The position numbers were made by a program, and so were the translations under genes. A stretch of DNA of 64,000 nucleotides from assembly GCF_029633865.1 (NCBI RefSeq), contig NC_079212.1, positions 104,475,973-104,539,972 of the forward strand. The letters run 5' to 3'. The notes below the pieces were generated by a model. That model worked only from the letters and a program-made list of their open reading frames with translations. It had not been told where the DNA came from and searched no databases. Shown piece after piece: positions 11,061 to 22,815 of the stretch (its first letter is position 1; each line of letters starts with the position of its first letter). The stretch comes from Lampris incognitus (lineage: Eukaryota > Chordata > Actinopteri > Lampriformes > Lampridae).

Positions 11061-12867
11061 ACTGAACTTGTGAGACAACGTGAAAAAAACCCCCCAAAAA
11101 CTGAGATGCCTGCTGCTCATTAGAGTCATTTTAAGGCTGTTCTTGAAAAAGCCATTGGGTAATTTGTTGGGAGCCATTAATTGCAGACCACTGTCAGGGC
11201 TCAGTTGTTGGATATCCCCTGAAACCATTTTACCAGAAACTTCCATTACATTCAAGCAATTCCAAAACTGATAAAATAGAATGTATTGTAAACAAAAAAT
11301 GCATCTCTCTTCTGGATGAGTTTCATTTGCCTTAACAATACACCAGATTCACTGCTGATAGATTTTCTGCTCTCACGGCAAATAAGAAATTCTGTTTTCA
11401 AATGCACTGCTGAATATTGGATATATGCTCCATAAATATATGTGTAATGTGCTGTGGTTAAGCTTGTTATATCAGAGATATCATGATAAAGAAGGCTTAT
11501 TGCTTTCACTGTTTGGTGTCAAGTTAAATTTAACTGATAGCAGTACAAAATGGGCACTTGAAAATGGTTTCAGGGGAGATTCAAGTAAACGTAAATAATA
11601 GCAGATATTGAGATGAAACAATGAGCATATAGAAGTCATGTGGAACACCTAGACCCTCTGCTCTCCATGAAACATACCAACCAGCCTTGTCACAAGCAAG
11701 ATATGAATTGTGTAAAAACAAGTGCAAGTCAGAATTTGGAGGGTGTTTCATACACTTAGTGTAAGTGTGTATTCTTCACATTGTTAATTGTTGTGAATAT
11801 CCTAGCTGTGGACATTATAAGACCAAACGTGTATAGCACAAGCACACGTGTGAAATGCTAAAAATGCTGGATGCTAACATGCCCAGAAGGTGGTGGGGTT
11901 TCAACAACAAACCAAGAGGTTGTGAGTCTCAACTGATGAGAAATCAATCTTTTCAACTGTCATGACTAAAATGAAGGCATGTTTGTCTTTTTAATGTGTG
12001 CCTCATTACATATCAGGATTGATGATAATGTCAGAGTGATAAAAAAAATCTAAATTTTTATTTTTATTTATAATTTCATTTCCTTCGATGTATTTGTAAA
12101 CCCATGTTGTCCCATTTATTTTAACATTCCCTTAACTCAAAAACAAAACAAAGTTGACCCTATTACCCATTGGCACCGAATCAAAGCTGTGTAAATAATT
12201 CAGTTATTGTGATCTAAAAAAAAAAGTGATGAAAGAAATAATTTTGAATCTTTCATACGTGGGAAATAACAAAAAAAACTATCTTACAACCGACATAATT
12301 CAGGAAATCTTATCATAAAGTGTTTAACTATTTTTTGGTTTGCTCCCATAATAATGAGTGGGGCCACCTCTGCTCTAAAAATCCTAGAATTTGCCTCAAA
12401 AATCCCTTAAAAATCGCTTAAAGTGGCATAGACTTACTTTCATTTTTAGGCCCTGGCCTACTGTTGTTCAAAATGTGCTTTAGGAAATGCTTAGTGATGT
12501 AGCTGTAACCCAAAGTCTGTTTTTACACTCCTGTTAAAAGCACTGAAGTAGCCGAAATGTTATGTTACAATAGACAACAGAAGGCTACTGTCCTTCAGTC
12601 AGTTAAATCCTCTGTTTCTTTAAATGATATTTATTTAATATGTGTACACATGTCAATTAGCTGGTCCAAACCTTTGCTTGAAGTGATTGGTTGGTGTATA
12701 TTGATCATGTCAGCCTGGACAGATGTGATCACTCTAAACAGTTTCCACTGTACCACGTACTTCACACAAAGACATCAATGGCTAAGCCTCAGACCCAACC
12801 ATGTTTTTGTTATTTGGAAGATGCCTCTCTTTCATTATGAACGGCTCTCTGGGATTTGAAGTTTTGA
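11061..12867 (+). other. 3' UTR/intergenic sequence, nothing recognised
   Basis: Follows the TGA of the MMP24OS-like gene. The first few hundred bases could be its 3' UTR, but no clear AATAAA could be assigned. The rest is AT-rich with no known repeat. Confidence 0.35.
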
Positions 12868-13222
12868 AGACCATTGTTGTTCATATTGTACATAAACAAT
12901 ATATGTGACATGTCAAAAATCTTGAAAACCATTCTATTTGCAGATGATACAAACCTACTCTGCTGTGGAGACAACTTGGAACAACTCTTGGATACAGTGG
13001 AAAAGGAACTGAGCAGGATGAAAAGATGGCTTGATGCAAACAAACTACCACTGAATTTAAGCAAAACAAAATTTATAATATTTGGTAATCAATCTGCCAG
13101 CTCAGACATGAAAATTGTGATAAATGACATAGAAATCGAAAAAAGTATCTCAAATTAAATTTCTCCCGAATATTAATAGACAACAAATGAAGTTGGAAAC
13201 CGCACATGAATTATATAGGTAT

Positions 13223-13344
13223 CACAGAAAGTTGAATCAGTTCATCTGGACACAACGTTTATTGAAAGAAACATTTCATCACTCATCACTCAACATTTCT
13301 CTTGATAAACATTGTGTCCTGATGAACTGATTCAACTTTCAGTG
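13223..13344. mobile_element. Hairpin (foldback) element inside the LINE
   Basis: The arms 13223-13255 and 13312-13344 are inverted repeats of 33 nt with two mismatches (core 'gaaagttgaatcagttcatc'), separated by a 56-nt loop. It interrupts the RT reading frame of the surrounding LINE, so it was inserted after the LINE. Confidence 0.75.
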
Positions 13345-14113
13345 ATTTTCTTACCTGGATTATTGAGTGTGCATTAAAAAAAAAAGATATATTAAAGTTA
13401 AAACCAAATCAAATGCAATACTGAACAAAGTCAAAGCTCTACTAAATCAAGTTTCCCTGTATACATTGTACTGTTCCTCCATTCTCCCATACATTACCTA
13501 CTGTGTGGAAGTGTGGGGGAACACATACAAAACAAGCACAGATCTAAACTTCAACCTCCAAAAAAACAAAACTTTTATCAAACTAAAAGCACTAAAGTTT
13601 AAAGATTTGGTTCATTTTAAAACTATTCAAATTATGTACAGAGTAAAAAAAAATAATCAACAATTACCTATTAGTATCCAAGGGTTGTTCCAAATAAGAG
13701 AAATTAAAAACAATCGAGAGGAACCTGTATATTCAAAACACCACCAGTAAAGACAGATGCAAAACATCACTGTGTTACAACCAAGGGAGTTGGTGTGAGG
13801 AATAACTGCAGTGATGAGCTGAAAACATGTGGTACTTTATCTGAACTAAAAAAAACTCTTCAGAAACAAAATATTGAACTGTTATGAGATGGACCAGTGA
13901 CCTTTTTTTTTGTCCAAATGGGTTGATTTGTTTGAGTCAACTGAGATAGATATCACAGGCACTGATGGCTGTAAATTGAACTTTCATTATCAATTATTAT
14001 TTATTATCAGTGCCTCATGCAATCATAAATAGTATAAGGGGGTAGGACTAGAAAAGTTCTCAACTTCTTCTTACCCCTTTTGAACATGATGCGTTGCTTA
14101 TTTGTTGCATATA

Positions 14114-15333
14114 CACTCACCGGCCACTTTATTAGGCACACCTGTCCAACTGCTCGTTAATGCAAATTTCTAATCAGCCAATCACATGGCAGCAACTCAA
14201 TGCATTTAGGCATGTAGACATGGTCAAGATGATCTGCTGCAGTTCAAACCGAGCATCAGAATGGGGAAGAAAGGTGATTTAAGTGACTTTGAACGTGGCA
14301 TGGTTGTTGGTGCCAGACGGGCTGGTCTGAGTATTTCAGAAACTGCTGATCTACTGGGATTTTCACGCACAACCATCTCTAGGGTTTACAGAGAATGGTC
14401 CGAAAAAGAGAAAATATCCAGTGAGCGGCAGTTCTGTGGGTGAAAATGCCTTGTTGATGCCAGAGGTCAGAGGAGAATGGCCAGACTGGTTCGAGTTGAT
14501 AGAAAGGCAACAGTAACTCAAATAACCACTCATTACAACCGAGGTATGCAGAAGAGCATCTCTGAACGCACAACACGTCGAACCTTGAGGCAGATGGGCT
14601 ACAGCAGCAGAAGACCACACCGGGTGCCACTCCTGTCAGCTAAGAACAGGAAACTGAGGCTACAATTCACACAGGCTCACCAAAATTGGACAATAGAAGA
14701 TTGGAAAAACGTTGCCTGGTCTGATGAGTTTCGATTTCTGCTACGACATTTGGATGGTAGGGTCAGAATTTGGCGTCAACAACATGAAAGCATGGATCCA
14801 TCCTGCCTTGTATCAACGGTTCAGGCTGGTGGTGGTGGTGTAATGGTGTGGGGGATATTTTCTTGGCACACTTTGGGCCCCTTAGTACCAATTGAGCATC
14901 GTGTCAACGCCACAGCCTACCTGAGTATTGTTGCTGACCATGTCCATCCCTTTATGACCACAGTGTTCCCATCTTCTGATGGCTACTTCCAGCAGGATAA
15001 CGCGCCATGTCATAAAGCTCGAATCATCTCAGACTGGTTTCTTGAACATGACAATGAGTTCACTGTACTCAAATGGCCTCCACAGTCACCAGATCTCAAT
15101 CCAATAGAGCACCTTTGAGATGTGGTGGACCGGGAGATTCGCATCATGGATGTGCAGCTGACAAATCTGCAGCAACTGCGTGATGCTATCATGTCAATAT
15201 GGACCAAACTCTCTGAGGAATGTTTCCAGTACCTTGTTGAATCTATGCCACGAAGGATTAAGGCAGTTCTGAAGGCAAAAGGGGGTCCAACCCGGTACTA
15301 GCAAGGTGTACCTAATAAAGTGGCCAGTGAGTG
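14114..15333 (+). mobile_element. Tc1-like transposon, family a, copy 1
   Basis: 1,220 bp between TA target duplications (14112-14113 and 15334-15335). The ends are inverted: 'cactcaccggccactttatt' at the left and its near-complement 'aataaagtggccagtgagtg' at the right. It encodes a Tc1/mariner DDE transposase with two stops. Copy 2 of the same length lies at 41760-42979. It was inserted into the 3' UTR of the preceding LINE. Confidence 0.95.
14261..15301 (+). pseudogene. Tc1-like transposase, two nonsense mutations
   Basis: Frame of 346 codons ending TAG (15299-15301). Near the N-terminus is a paired helix-turn-helix DNA-binding region (GLSISETADLLGFSRTTISR). The catalytic triad follows: D in VAWSDEF, D in YFQQDNAPCHKAR, E in [10 protein letters not shown] (D34E spacing). 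In-frame TGA codons lie at 14441-14443, where copy 2 has CAA, and at 15116-15118, where copy 2 has TGG. Length and domain order are those of a complete Tc1 transposase. Confidence 0.9.
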
Positions 15334-15469
15334 TATATTGCCTATGATTTGGTTTGTTTTTATTGCTTCTATTTTCTTTAACGTGTTCAGTAAAAATTGA
15401 AAGTGATCAGGCATCAATGTTATAACTGGTATCATCACTGGTGCCAGTAAGTCAAACAAAAATTCATAC

Positions 15470-16800
15470 CATTCAGCCCACTCCTTTTCATCATCTACAT
15501 CCTCCCTCTTGGTCAGATTCTCCACCATTTCAACTTGGACTTCCACTGTTATGCTGATGACACCCAGGTATACCTCAGCACCAAATCCCCTCACAATCCA
15601 CCCCTCTCTCACATCGACTCCTGTCTGTCTGCAATTAAAGTCTGGATGCAGCAAAACCTTCTCAAACTCAACAGTGACAAAACTGAACTCCCCTTCATTG
15701 GCTCCAAGTCCACTCTCAGCCAAATCAACAACCTTGCACTCACCATCAACGGTACTACTGTCTCCCCTTCCTCCCAGGCATGCAACCTTGGTGTGATCCT
15801 TGATCCCACCCTCTCCCTTGAGCCACATATCCACCAAATGGTCAAATCCTCCTTCTACCACCTTCACAACATTGCGAAAATAAGACCCTCTTTCACACGC
15901 CCTGCTGCTGAGATACTGATCCATGCCTTCATCCCCTCCTGCCTTGATTACTGCAACTCACTCCTCTATAGCATCAGTGCTAGCTCTATCAAGAGACTCC
16001 AATTGGTCCAGAACACATCCGCCTGACTTTTAACTTTCGCAAAATACTGGCACCACATCACCCCAGTCCTAAAAGACCTCCACTGGCTACCCATCTCCCA
16101 CCGGATCAATTACAAAATCCTGGTTCTTACTTATAAAACCCTTCACAAACTGGCTCCTCCATACCTCACCGACCTCCTCTCCCCCTACCAACCCTCTCGG
16201 TCCCTCAGATCCACCTCAGCATCCCTTCTCTCTACCCCCAGCTCCGACCTCCACAGCTTTGGTGACCGAGCCTTCTCCAGAGCAGCTCCCAAGCTCTGGA
16301 ACTCACTTCCCCAAATCATTAGAGACTCAGAATCCCTCCCACTCTTCCAATCCCGTCTCAAGACACACCTTTTCTCCATTGCCTTCTCGTGCCCCCCCGT
16401 CCTCTCGTCCACCCCTGGTCTGGGGCAGGCTGGGGACTGAGCGCTCGACTTGCCCCCTCCCTCAACTCCCTCCCCAACTCCATCCCCAAGCGCATCGGAC
16501 ACTGCTGCGAGCTACCCACATTCAGGTCATTGGTCGGGACTCACCTCTTCAGACTTCATCTGTGATTTATGTGATTTATTATGTTTGTTTTTCTTTCCCT
16601 TTTGTATCTGTCCAAGTTGGAGAGTACCGCTGGCGTCGTGTGTGGCTGCTGCTTCTCCCTCTCATAGCCCCCCCCTTCCCATCCACCCCTGTATGTCTGT
16701 GTTATGTTTATCTGTCGCCCTGTTTCACCCCATTTATTGTAAAGCGACTTTGAGTATTAGAAAGCGCTATACAAGTTTAATTTATTATTAATTATTATTA
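15470..16800 (+). mobile_element. L2-clade LINE, 5'-truncated
   Basis: Starts inside the RT domain with SPLLFIIYILPLG. It continues with FHCYADDTQVYLS (catalytic YADD), WMQQNLLKLNSDKTE, SCLDYCNSLLYSI and the C-terminal blocks WLPISHRINYKIL and APKLWNSLPQIIRDSES, to a stop at 16438-16440. One in-frame TGA lies at 16024-16026. The 3' end 'aaagcgctatacaagtttaa' followed by TTATTA units is typical of the L2 clade. It directly follows the LINE/Tc1 composite. Confidence 0.88.
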
Positions 16801-17352
16801 TACCATATTCAGAGTTGTTCTGTCGTAATAGGATTTAATCAAGAGAAGGGTTGAATTAATGAAATGTATAGATAATAGAAATGTTTGTATTTAATATAAT
16901 AATCAATAATAACATTAACACATTGATAAACTGCAGATAGAAGTACAGTGCTACATACCTCTGACATTTTACATTGTAAACTGTCTTGCAGAATTTGGAG
17001 TTAAACAATTCATTTTCTTAACTGAATAATGATATTTCCCATGCAGTATTGAATGCAGTTCATTGGAATAATGAACTTTTTTTTAATAAAACCTCATAAG
17101 TGTAATACTTTAGAAAATTAAATCTTAGATTAGACTGTTATAAATTGAATACTTCACGGACTGTACTGCATGGCTGGTCGGTTTCTGTCTCAATAAATTT
17201 ACTAAGCACTGTTCTGCCGATGAAATTATAAAGTATAGATTATTGACTATTGCAACTGTTCTCTTCTCCACTTGTCTTTTCTCTCTCTGAATGATGACTC
17301 CTCCTTTCTCTTCTTCTGTGTGTGTGTGTGTGTGTGGGTGGGTGTGTGTGTG
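16801..17352. other. No gene recognised; (TG)n tract
   Basis: AT-rich spacer with a short TG-rich tract at 17316-17352 that abuts the hAT remnant. No coding signal. Confidence 0.4.
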
Positions 17353-18274
17353 GCCGATACGATGCGTATCTCGATACACTGTTAACGATACGATTCACAC
17401 CCCAATCACGATGCAATGCGATTCAACACCGTGCGATACGATGCGATATAATGTGATTGGACGATGCAAAGGAATGATGCTACGCAATTCAATGAGTTTG
17501 ATTATTTATTAATGAACTAAAATTAAGACCTTTCACAAACTGGCCTTTTTTCACAAATTCTGTAAAAATGTTCTCTTGTCTGTTTCAAGTTTACAGTGCA
17601 CTTAAAACACCTGCTCACAGAATTAAGGATGCTCAAGATTAACAAGAACAGTTAGGTGCGATATGAAAAGCTATGCTTAACACTCTTAAAGCAGCAGGTA
17701 GGCTAACTCACCACTCTTGGGGGTAGTAGCCGTTAATGAATCCGAACCCGAGGCGGGGGATGCCGGTCTACTGACAGACGCCTCTGCGGTCACACCGTGT
17801 CGTCGCTTCAGGTGAGTTATACGGTTAGTTGTACTGCCTGTGTACTAAACGGCAGCACGGCACATTTTGCAAATTGCGCCAGACTTGTCAATTTTCCCGT
17901 CTTGTAAAACCGGAAGTGTTCCCAAACCTTCGATTTGCAGTTCACAGGTGCGTATATCTGCTCAGCCTCCGCCATGTTTGTTGCGCACAACAGCGGCGCA
18001 CACAATAGTATACATCCGCGGCGCACGTTAACGTAACGTAGGTCCAATTTAGGAGGAATAACATCAAATTATTGGGTTGGTCACGTTTCTAAACAAATGA
18101 ATAAAACATCTAATAATCTGATGGATGGGATTTTACCGATGCAAACATTTAATAACCGATGCATGTCGATTTATTTCCAAAATTGCATCGATTCACAGCT
18201 GCTCCACCGATGCACTCGCATCTTGCCCGCGCGTGTTCGTGTATCGATACGAATCGGTTAATCTTCCCATCCCT
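17353..18274 (-). mobile_element. hAT-like transposon remnant
   Basis: The right end, read on the minus strand, starts 'aagggatgggaagatta', resembling the CAGGGATGGG termini of fish hAT elements. Subterminal CGATACGATGCG-type repeats occur at both sides (17355-17470 and 18135-18260). Inside is a broken BED zinc-finger ORF on the minus strand, but no catalytic domain. It looks like an internally deleted hAT copy. Confidence 0.65.
17715..17975 (-). pseudogene. BED zinc-finger fragment of a hAT transposase
   Basis: Reads MAEAEQIYAPVNCKSKVWEH then FRFYKTGK. After a one-base frameshift it continues IDKSGAICKMCRAAV, a TAG stop and YTGSTTNRITHLKRRHGV. The C-X2-C and H-X4-H pairs form a BED finger like that of ZBED/hAT transposases. 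The dimerisation and DDE parts are absent. The ATG is at 17975 on the minus strand. Confidence 0.75.
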
Positions 18275-18440
18275 TGTGCGGATGGTGTGATGCGAGTCTC
18301 CCGTGTGCACGTGTAGTCTGTCCTCCTCCCAGGTTTCCATGGTGATGGTGGTCGCCACCTGGACACTGCTTGGCGTCTGCCTCATCTCATTCCTTATATA
18401 TCTTTTAAATCCATATAATTTTGTTATCCTGTTTAAATGT
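18275..18440 (+). repeat. Dispersed repeat family A, partial copy
   Basis: Repeats the 5' part of the family A unit that follows at 18460: 'tagtctgtcctcct', 'atggtgatggtggtcgc' and 'ggacactgcttggcgtc'. Two family A pieces therefore lie head-to-tail. Confidence 0.6.
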
Positions 18441-18459
18441 TATATCCTTCTCTCTCTCT

Positions 18460-18955
18460 CTAATGTGTGACTAATATTTTTTGTGTAGTCTCTTCTCCCC
18501 TGTATGTGAATGGTGTGATGTGAGTCTCCCCTGTGTGCATGTGTAGTCTGTCCTCCTGTCAGATCTACATGGTGATAGTGGTCACATGGCTCAGGTCCTG
18601 GGCTGTTCAGGCGGCATCTGGGCACAGCTTGACATCCTCCACATCATATTTTTCATATATTGCATAATTCCTTTGTAATTCTGTTATCCAATGTTGTATT
18701 GTGTAAATTGTGTAAACACAACATCCATTGCACGATGTCCGTCTCGGGAGAGAGATCCCTCCTCTGTTGCTCTCCCTGAGGTTTCTTCCTATTTTTTCTC
18801 CCTGTTAAAGGTTTTTTTTTTTAGGGAGTTGTTCCTTATCCGATGCAAGGGTCTAAGGACAGGATGTTGTGTAAAGTTCTGTAAAGCCCACTGAGGCAAA
18901 TTTGTAATTTGTGGTATTGGGCTATGCAAATAAAATTGACTTGACTTGACTTTAT
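18460..18955 (+). repeat. Dispersed repeat family A, longest copy
   Basis: The most complete copy: 'taatgtgtgactaat' at the 5' side, then 'cacaacatccattgcac', 'ctccctgaggtttcttccta', 'gggagttgttccttatcc' and the tail 'aaataaaattgacttgactt'. It is about 500 bp with no ORF. The CTTGA-repeat tail indicates a retroposed 3' end; class uncertain. Confidence 0.7.
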
Positions 18956-19065
18956 TATACACTGAGCAAGACTTATTCAAATTCCAGACTAACCAAAGAA
19001 TTACTACCAAATGATTATTCCAAATATCAGACATCTGCAGAATATTTTTAAAACCCTTGGTTGTG

Positions 19066-19228
19066 ACCCCCCCTGTGATGGCCTGGCGGCCTGTCAAGCG
19101 TGTCTCCCCGCCTCCCCGCCTGCCGCCCAATGACTGCTGGAATAAGCTCCAGCATCCCCGCGACCCTGAGAGCAGGGGATGCTGGAGCATCCATCCATTA
19201 AGATAATGGATGGATGGATGGATGGATG
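19066..19228 (+). repeat. SINE-2 3' fragment
   Basis: Carries 'gatggcctggcggcctgtc', 'tgtctccccgcctcc' and 'ctccagcatccccgcgacc' with ATGGATGG units at the end. A short local inversion ('gggatgctggagcatcc') lies inside its 3' end. Confidence 0.8.
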
Positions 19229-22200
19229 TTTGTGACCCAACTGTACTGAATGAAGGGACCAAAAAAAACCCCCAAAACTTTTAAACCAGTCTCCGGTTGT
19301 ATGTAGATATGTGCTCAGAAAACTCTTTACTTCTTGAATAGAAGTCCTGAATTACTTTCCTCTAATGGCATTCACTGAATTTATAGTTTAGATAGTTCAT
19401 GGCTATGAAGAATTTACTTAGTGATCACAACACTCCAGACAATGAAGATCTCACTTTATTGACATTTCATTGTTTAACATAACATGGTGTTATTGGTAGA
19501 TAATTTATGTGGAACAGTTAAATCAAAACTGAACATAGAAAAAAACGCTCTTCCAATCATGTTAACATTTAAAATAATAAACTCTGTTTTAATAGAAATA
19601 AAACTGTATTTATAGAACATCTCCTTCAGTCGTTAAAGTAAACATGCCTATTCAGTATAAGCATTGTCATGAAAATGGTATAAGTGGAAGTGCAAAGGAT
19701 GATGATGCTTCAATAAAGGAGGGAAATTAAATTACAAAATCTCCCAAAGCTTCCATGGATCTTCCTATTTACATGAGCTGATATTTGATATCGTACCGTA
19801 AATTACAAGATGAGACTGTTAAAAAAAAACACAATCCACAACAAAATTGTGCATCATTTGCATGTAAAGAAGTGAGCCAAGGTTGTATTCTATAAATTTT
19901 TTTTGTAATCAACCCTCTTAAGTCAAAAAACCCAAAAACAAAAAAAGCTTATGGTATATACAGAAAACCTTTTTTTTGTAAGAAAAACAAAATTTAATTT
20001 ATTCTCTCTTAAAGCTATATCTGATAAAATCTCCCTAGTTGTAGCGGTAGTTATGATACTATCCAAAGAACTTCAGTGTATATTTAACTTTGAAAGTCAG
20101 GACGGACTACTTCTGATATGTTTTTTATTGACCTACGTGTTCTTTTACGAAAAGACAACTTGAGAAACTAAAGGCAACAACAGGCAAGTTAAAGGGAGAC
20201 TTCGCCATGTGAAACCACATACCCAACTCAGAGCTACATTCGCCAAAGATGGTTTCGCGTTGTGAAAGTGAAAGTGTGAACGTGTCGATGACGTTTTCGC
20301 TGAGATATTTTTCCCCAACACGTGTCCCCCGTCCCCCGTGCCATGCACGACGTTGACGCCTGCATCCGCGTCACCGTGCTGCGTTTGGATCTTTGACAGG
20401 AGCTAGCTGACTTCTAGCTGTAGCACCAATGGTGTGGCAGTGACGGACATTACTGTACACAATTAGCTGTTGATAAGTGACGTTGCCCTGAACGTCCGCT
20501 GCAGCTGACGTGGGCTTTAAGATGTGTTTAGACACGGAAGCAACTCCGGCAAGCCAACAGCGTCTATCTGCAGACTGCAAGAGACGGGTACCGTACAAGA
20601 CACGCCCCCAAAGTGTAACACGCCCACATCGGTACAAGAAACACCCACTTGTCAATTCAACAAACGCCCCCCATAGTACAAGAAACGCGCCCCTGCGAGG
20701 TTAAGGTTGGGAGGCTGAGGTTAGGGCAAGCGATGGGAGTCCTGCTACGAGTTCTGCCCGTCTTGCAGCCCGCTGACGGATACTTCTCCGGCAACTCGTC
20801 GTCGGACTCGGTTCGTTTTCAGCATTATGGACGTGGCGGCAACCCGGAAGAAGCTGGAGAAGTGCTGAACTTTTGGGCTGACATGGGCGTCATGTCACTA
20901 GGCAATAGCCAATCAGATTCAAGTGTTCCAATAATTAAAAAAAAAGGACGAAAAGCTCATTATTAACTCGTGTAGATTCTCAGTTTTATCCAGCGTTCAG
21001 CTTGCTATTTTCCTCTCATTTAATAAAACATGGAATACAAAGAAAGAGATGCAAACAATAAATGCGTTGATGAATTACATGTGAATCAGTGAATTATATA
21101 TTTAGCTACTAGCTAAAATGTTTTAAGCACGCTTGAGCTACTCAGAGAAAGAAAAGGAACACAGGATACATCCACAAGCTGACAACACCAGCAACATCAG
21201 CTATACTTCCTTCACCTCATGTCTGAACACTGTTAAAGACGACAGCAGCTTTCATATGCTGATGTTGGGTTCATTTGTTGTATTGAATGCATTTGTGGCA
21301 CCCTATAGGCTCACTGAGTAGCTTCAAGTGTTGTATGTATATGTAAACATAAATATTGACAATGTTATCTCCACACCACATTTCCACATTTATTGTAGTG
21401 TAAAAACACCATCTCTGGCAATTGTTGCCCTGTTTGTTTAGGAGTAATAAATGTCACATAGCTAAGTCTACCTCAAAGGCAACTCACTGTTGTCCAAAGC
21501 CACCAGCACATTACCAGACCTGGGACAAAATGACACCCCAATGTTAAGCTTTACATGAGCACTTATGAGGGGACCATCATCCCTATTCCTATATAAAAAT
21601 TTTTTTTTAATCAAATTGTTATGCAGGCAAAATGCAAAGCTTCCCCAAGATCATAGTCATGTGATAACATTGCACCCCTCCATCTAGAAGTCTAACCTTT
21701 CCAAACGTTTTTACGTTATATTTTTGTCTGCCTTGAACAGTGAGAACAAAGCTGTCACTCCCACTTGTGCCATTTTGGATCCCCAGTTCAGATGATGGTA
21801 ATGTTAACAAAGAGACCCGCATATATGCCTCTGAAAAATGTCCAAAGAGAATGACAAAGACACTGTAGTGCTTGGTGTGAATATGTCTCGACTGCCTGGC
21901 GTAGCAGGGCAGACGTAACAAATGGCACTAATGAAATTGGAGTACATTTTGATGCCAGTTTATCCCAGGTCAGTATACAATATCCATTAAAGAGGCAAAT
22001 CTCCAGAGGACCCTTTGCCCTCAAGAATGAGTAAATAGGAACTGGCTAAATGAATAAATTTAAATAGAAGACCGGTGAATATTATCCACCAAACAGTGTA
22101 AAATCTCATGTACATTTTGTCATTATGTATGTTCCGTAAGCAATATGAGTATGAGACAATGCAATTACTATTCCTTTCAAGTATCATTTTTCCATTAATG

Positions 22201-22559
22201 TTTCCACAACAGACATCTGCTGAAATACACTGCACTTTTGTAAACTGCTACTCTTCTGCAAATCTCAGTAAATATATAAATATACACAACTTCAACTTTC
22301 ACTACTGCAGGAATGGAGGGGGGTGGAAATCATTTCAGTTCACCCCCATAATATCGTAAAGATCTCATGTGAAACGTGATGGAAGGAAACCTCCACAACA
22401 TTTCACCTGCTCACTGTCCCACTTGTTAGATTTTTACAAATCACCGATTCTTTACGGAAGTACAGCAGACCCCAAGCACCGAGGCCGAATCAAGAAACCA
22501 GTCCAACTAACTAATCCACTGGAACCACCTCTGTGACATGTCTCTTCATAATGTTTATG
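19229..22559. other. Unassigned sequence with a CpG-rich block
   Basis: Mostly AT-rich with no exon. About 20190-20910 is CpG-rich and high in CG for this window, with 'cacgcccac'-like repeats (20600-20700), but no recognised coding exon. It could be an old DNA transposon or a regulatory island. I could not decide. Confidence 0.35.
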
Positions 22560-22679
22560 TAACCTGGTAAAGCGGGTTATGAGAAGCTGGAGCCTATTTC
22601 TGCTCAAAAAGTGGGTTCAAGGTGGCAGAAACCCGATGGTTGGAGAAGCAAGATACTGACCAAAAGGTTGCCAGTTTGT

Positions 22680-22815
22680 ATCTGTTGAACAGGGGGGTGT
22701 CATTGGGAGGAAATGGGGGGCTGCTCTTCCCTCTCTCAACGCTAACTGCCAATGTGCCCTTGAGCAAGGCACTTAATACCCACTTGCATCACTGAGGCTG
22801 TTGTAGTGAGTGACA
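22680..22815 (+). repeat. SINE-like fragment
   Basis: Contains 'gtgcccttgagcaaggcac', a block shared by several fish SINE and LINE families, preceded by 'ggttgccagtttgtatct'. The family is not determined. Confidence 0.4.

Larger units (their letters stand above)
12868..15400 (+). mobile_element. Non-LTR LINE, 5'-truncated, interrupted by two insertions
   Basis: Starts in the RT domain (PLLFILYINNICDMSK, then LFADDTNLLCCG with the FADD catalytic pair, and NLSKTKFIIFGN). It resumes at 13400 with SLYTLYCSSILPYITYCVEV, and the C-terminal part continues to about 13890. The 3' UTR has 'tataagggggtaggactag' near 14034 and continues after a Tc1 insertion (14114-15333) to about 15400. A hairpin element sits inside the ORF at 13223-13344. 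Frameshifts and stops are present. This is an L2/Jockey/I-type RT; the exact clade was not determined. Confidence 0.75.

Noticed and set aside
15298-15924. 208-codon minus-strand ORF
   Set aside because: It lies opposite the L2 reverse transcriptase frame, which carries the YADD and other conserved blocks.
16259-16791. Pro/Ser-rich plus-strand ORFs
   Set aside because: Alternate frames of the L2 C-terminus and its 3' UTR.
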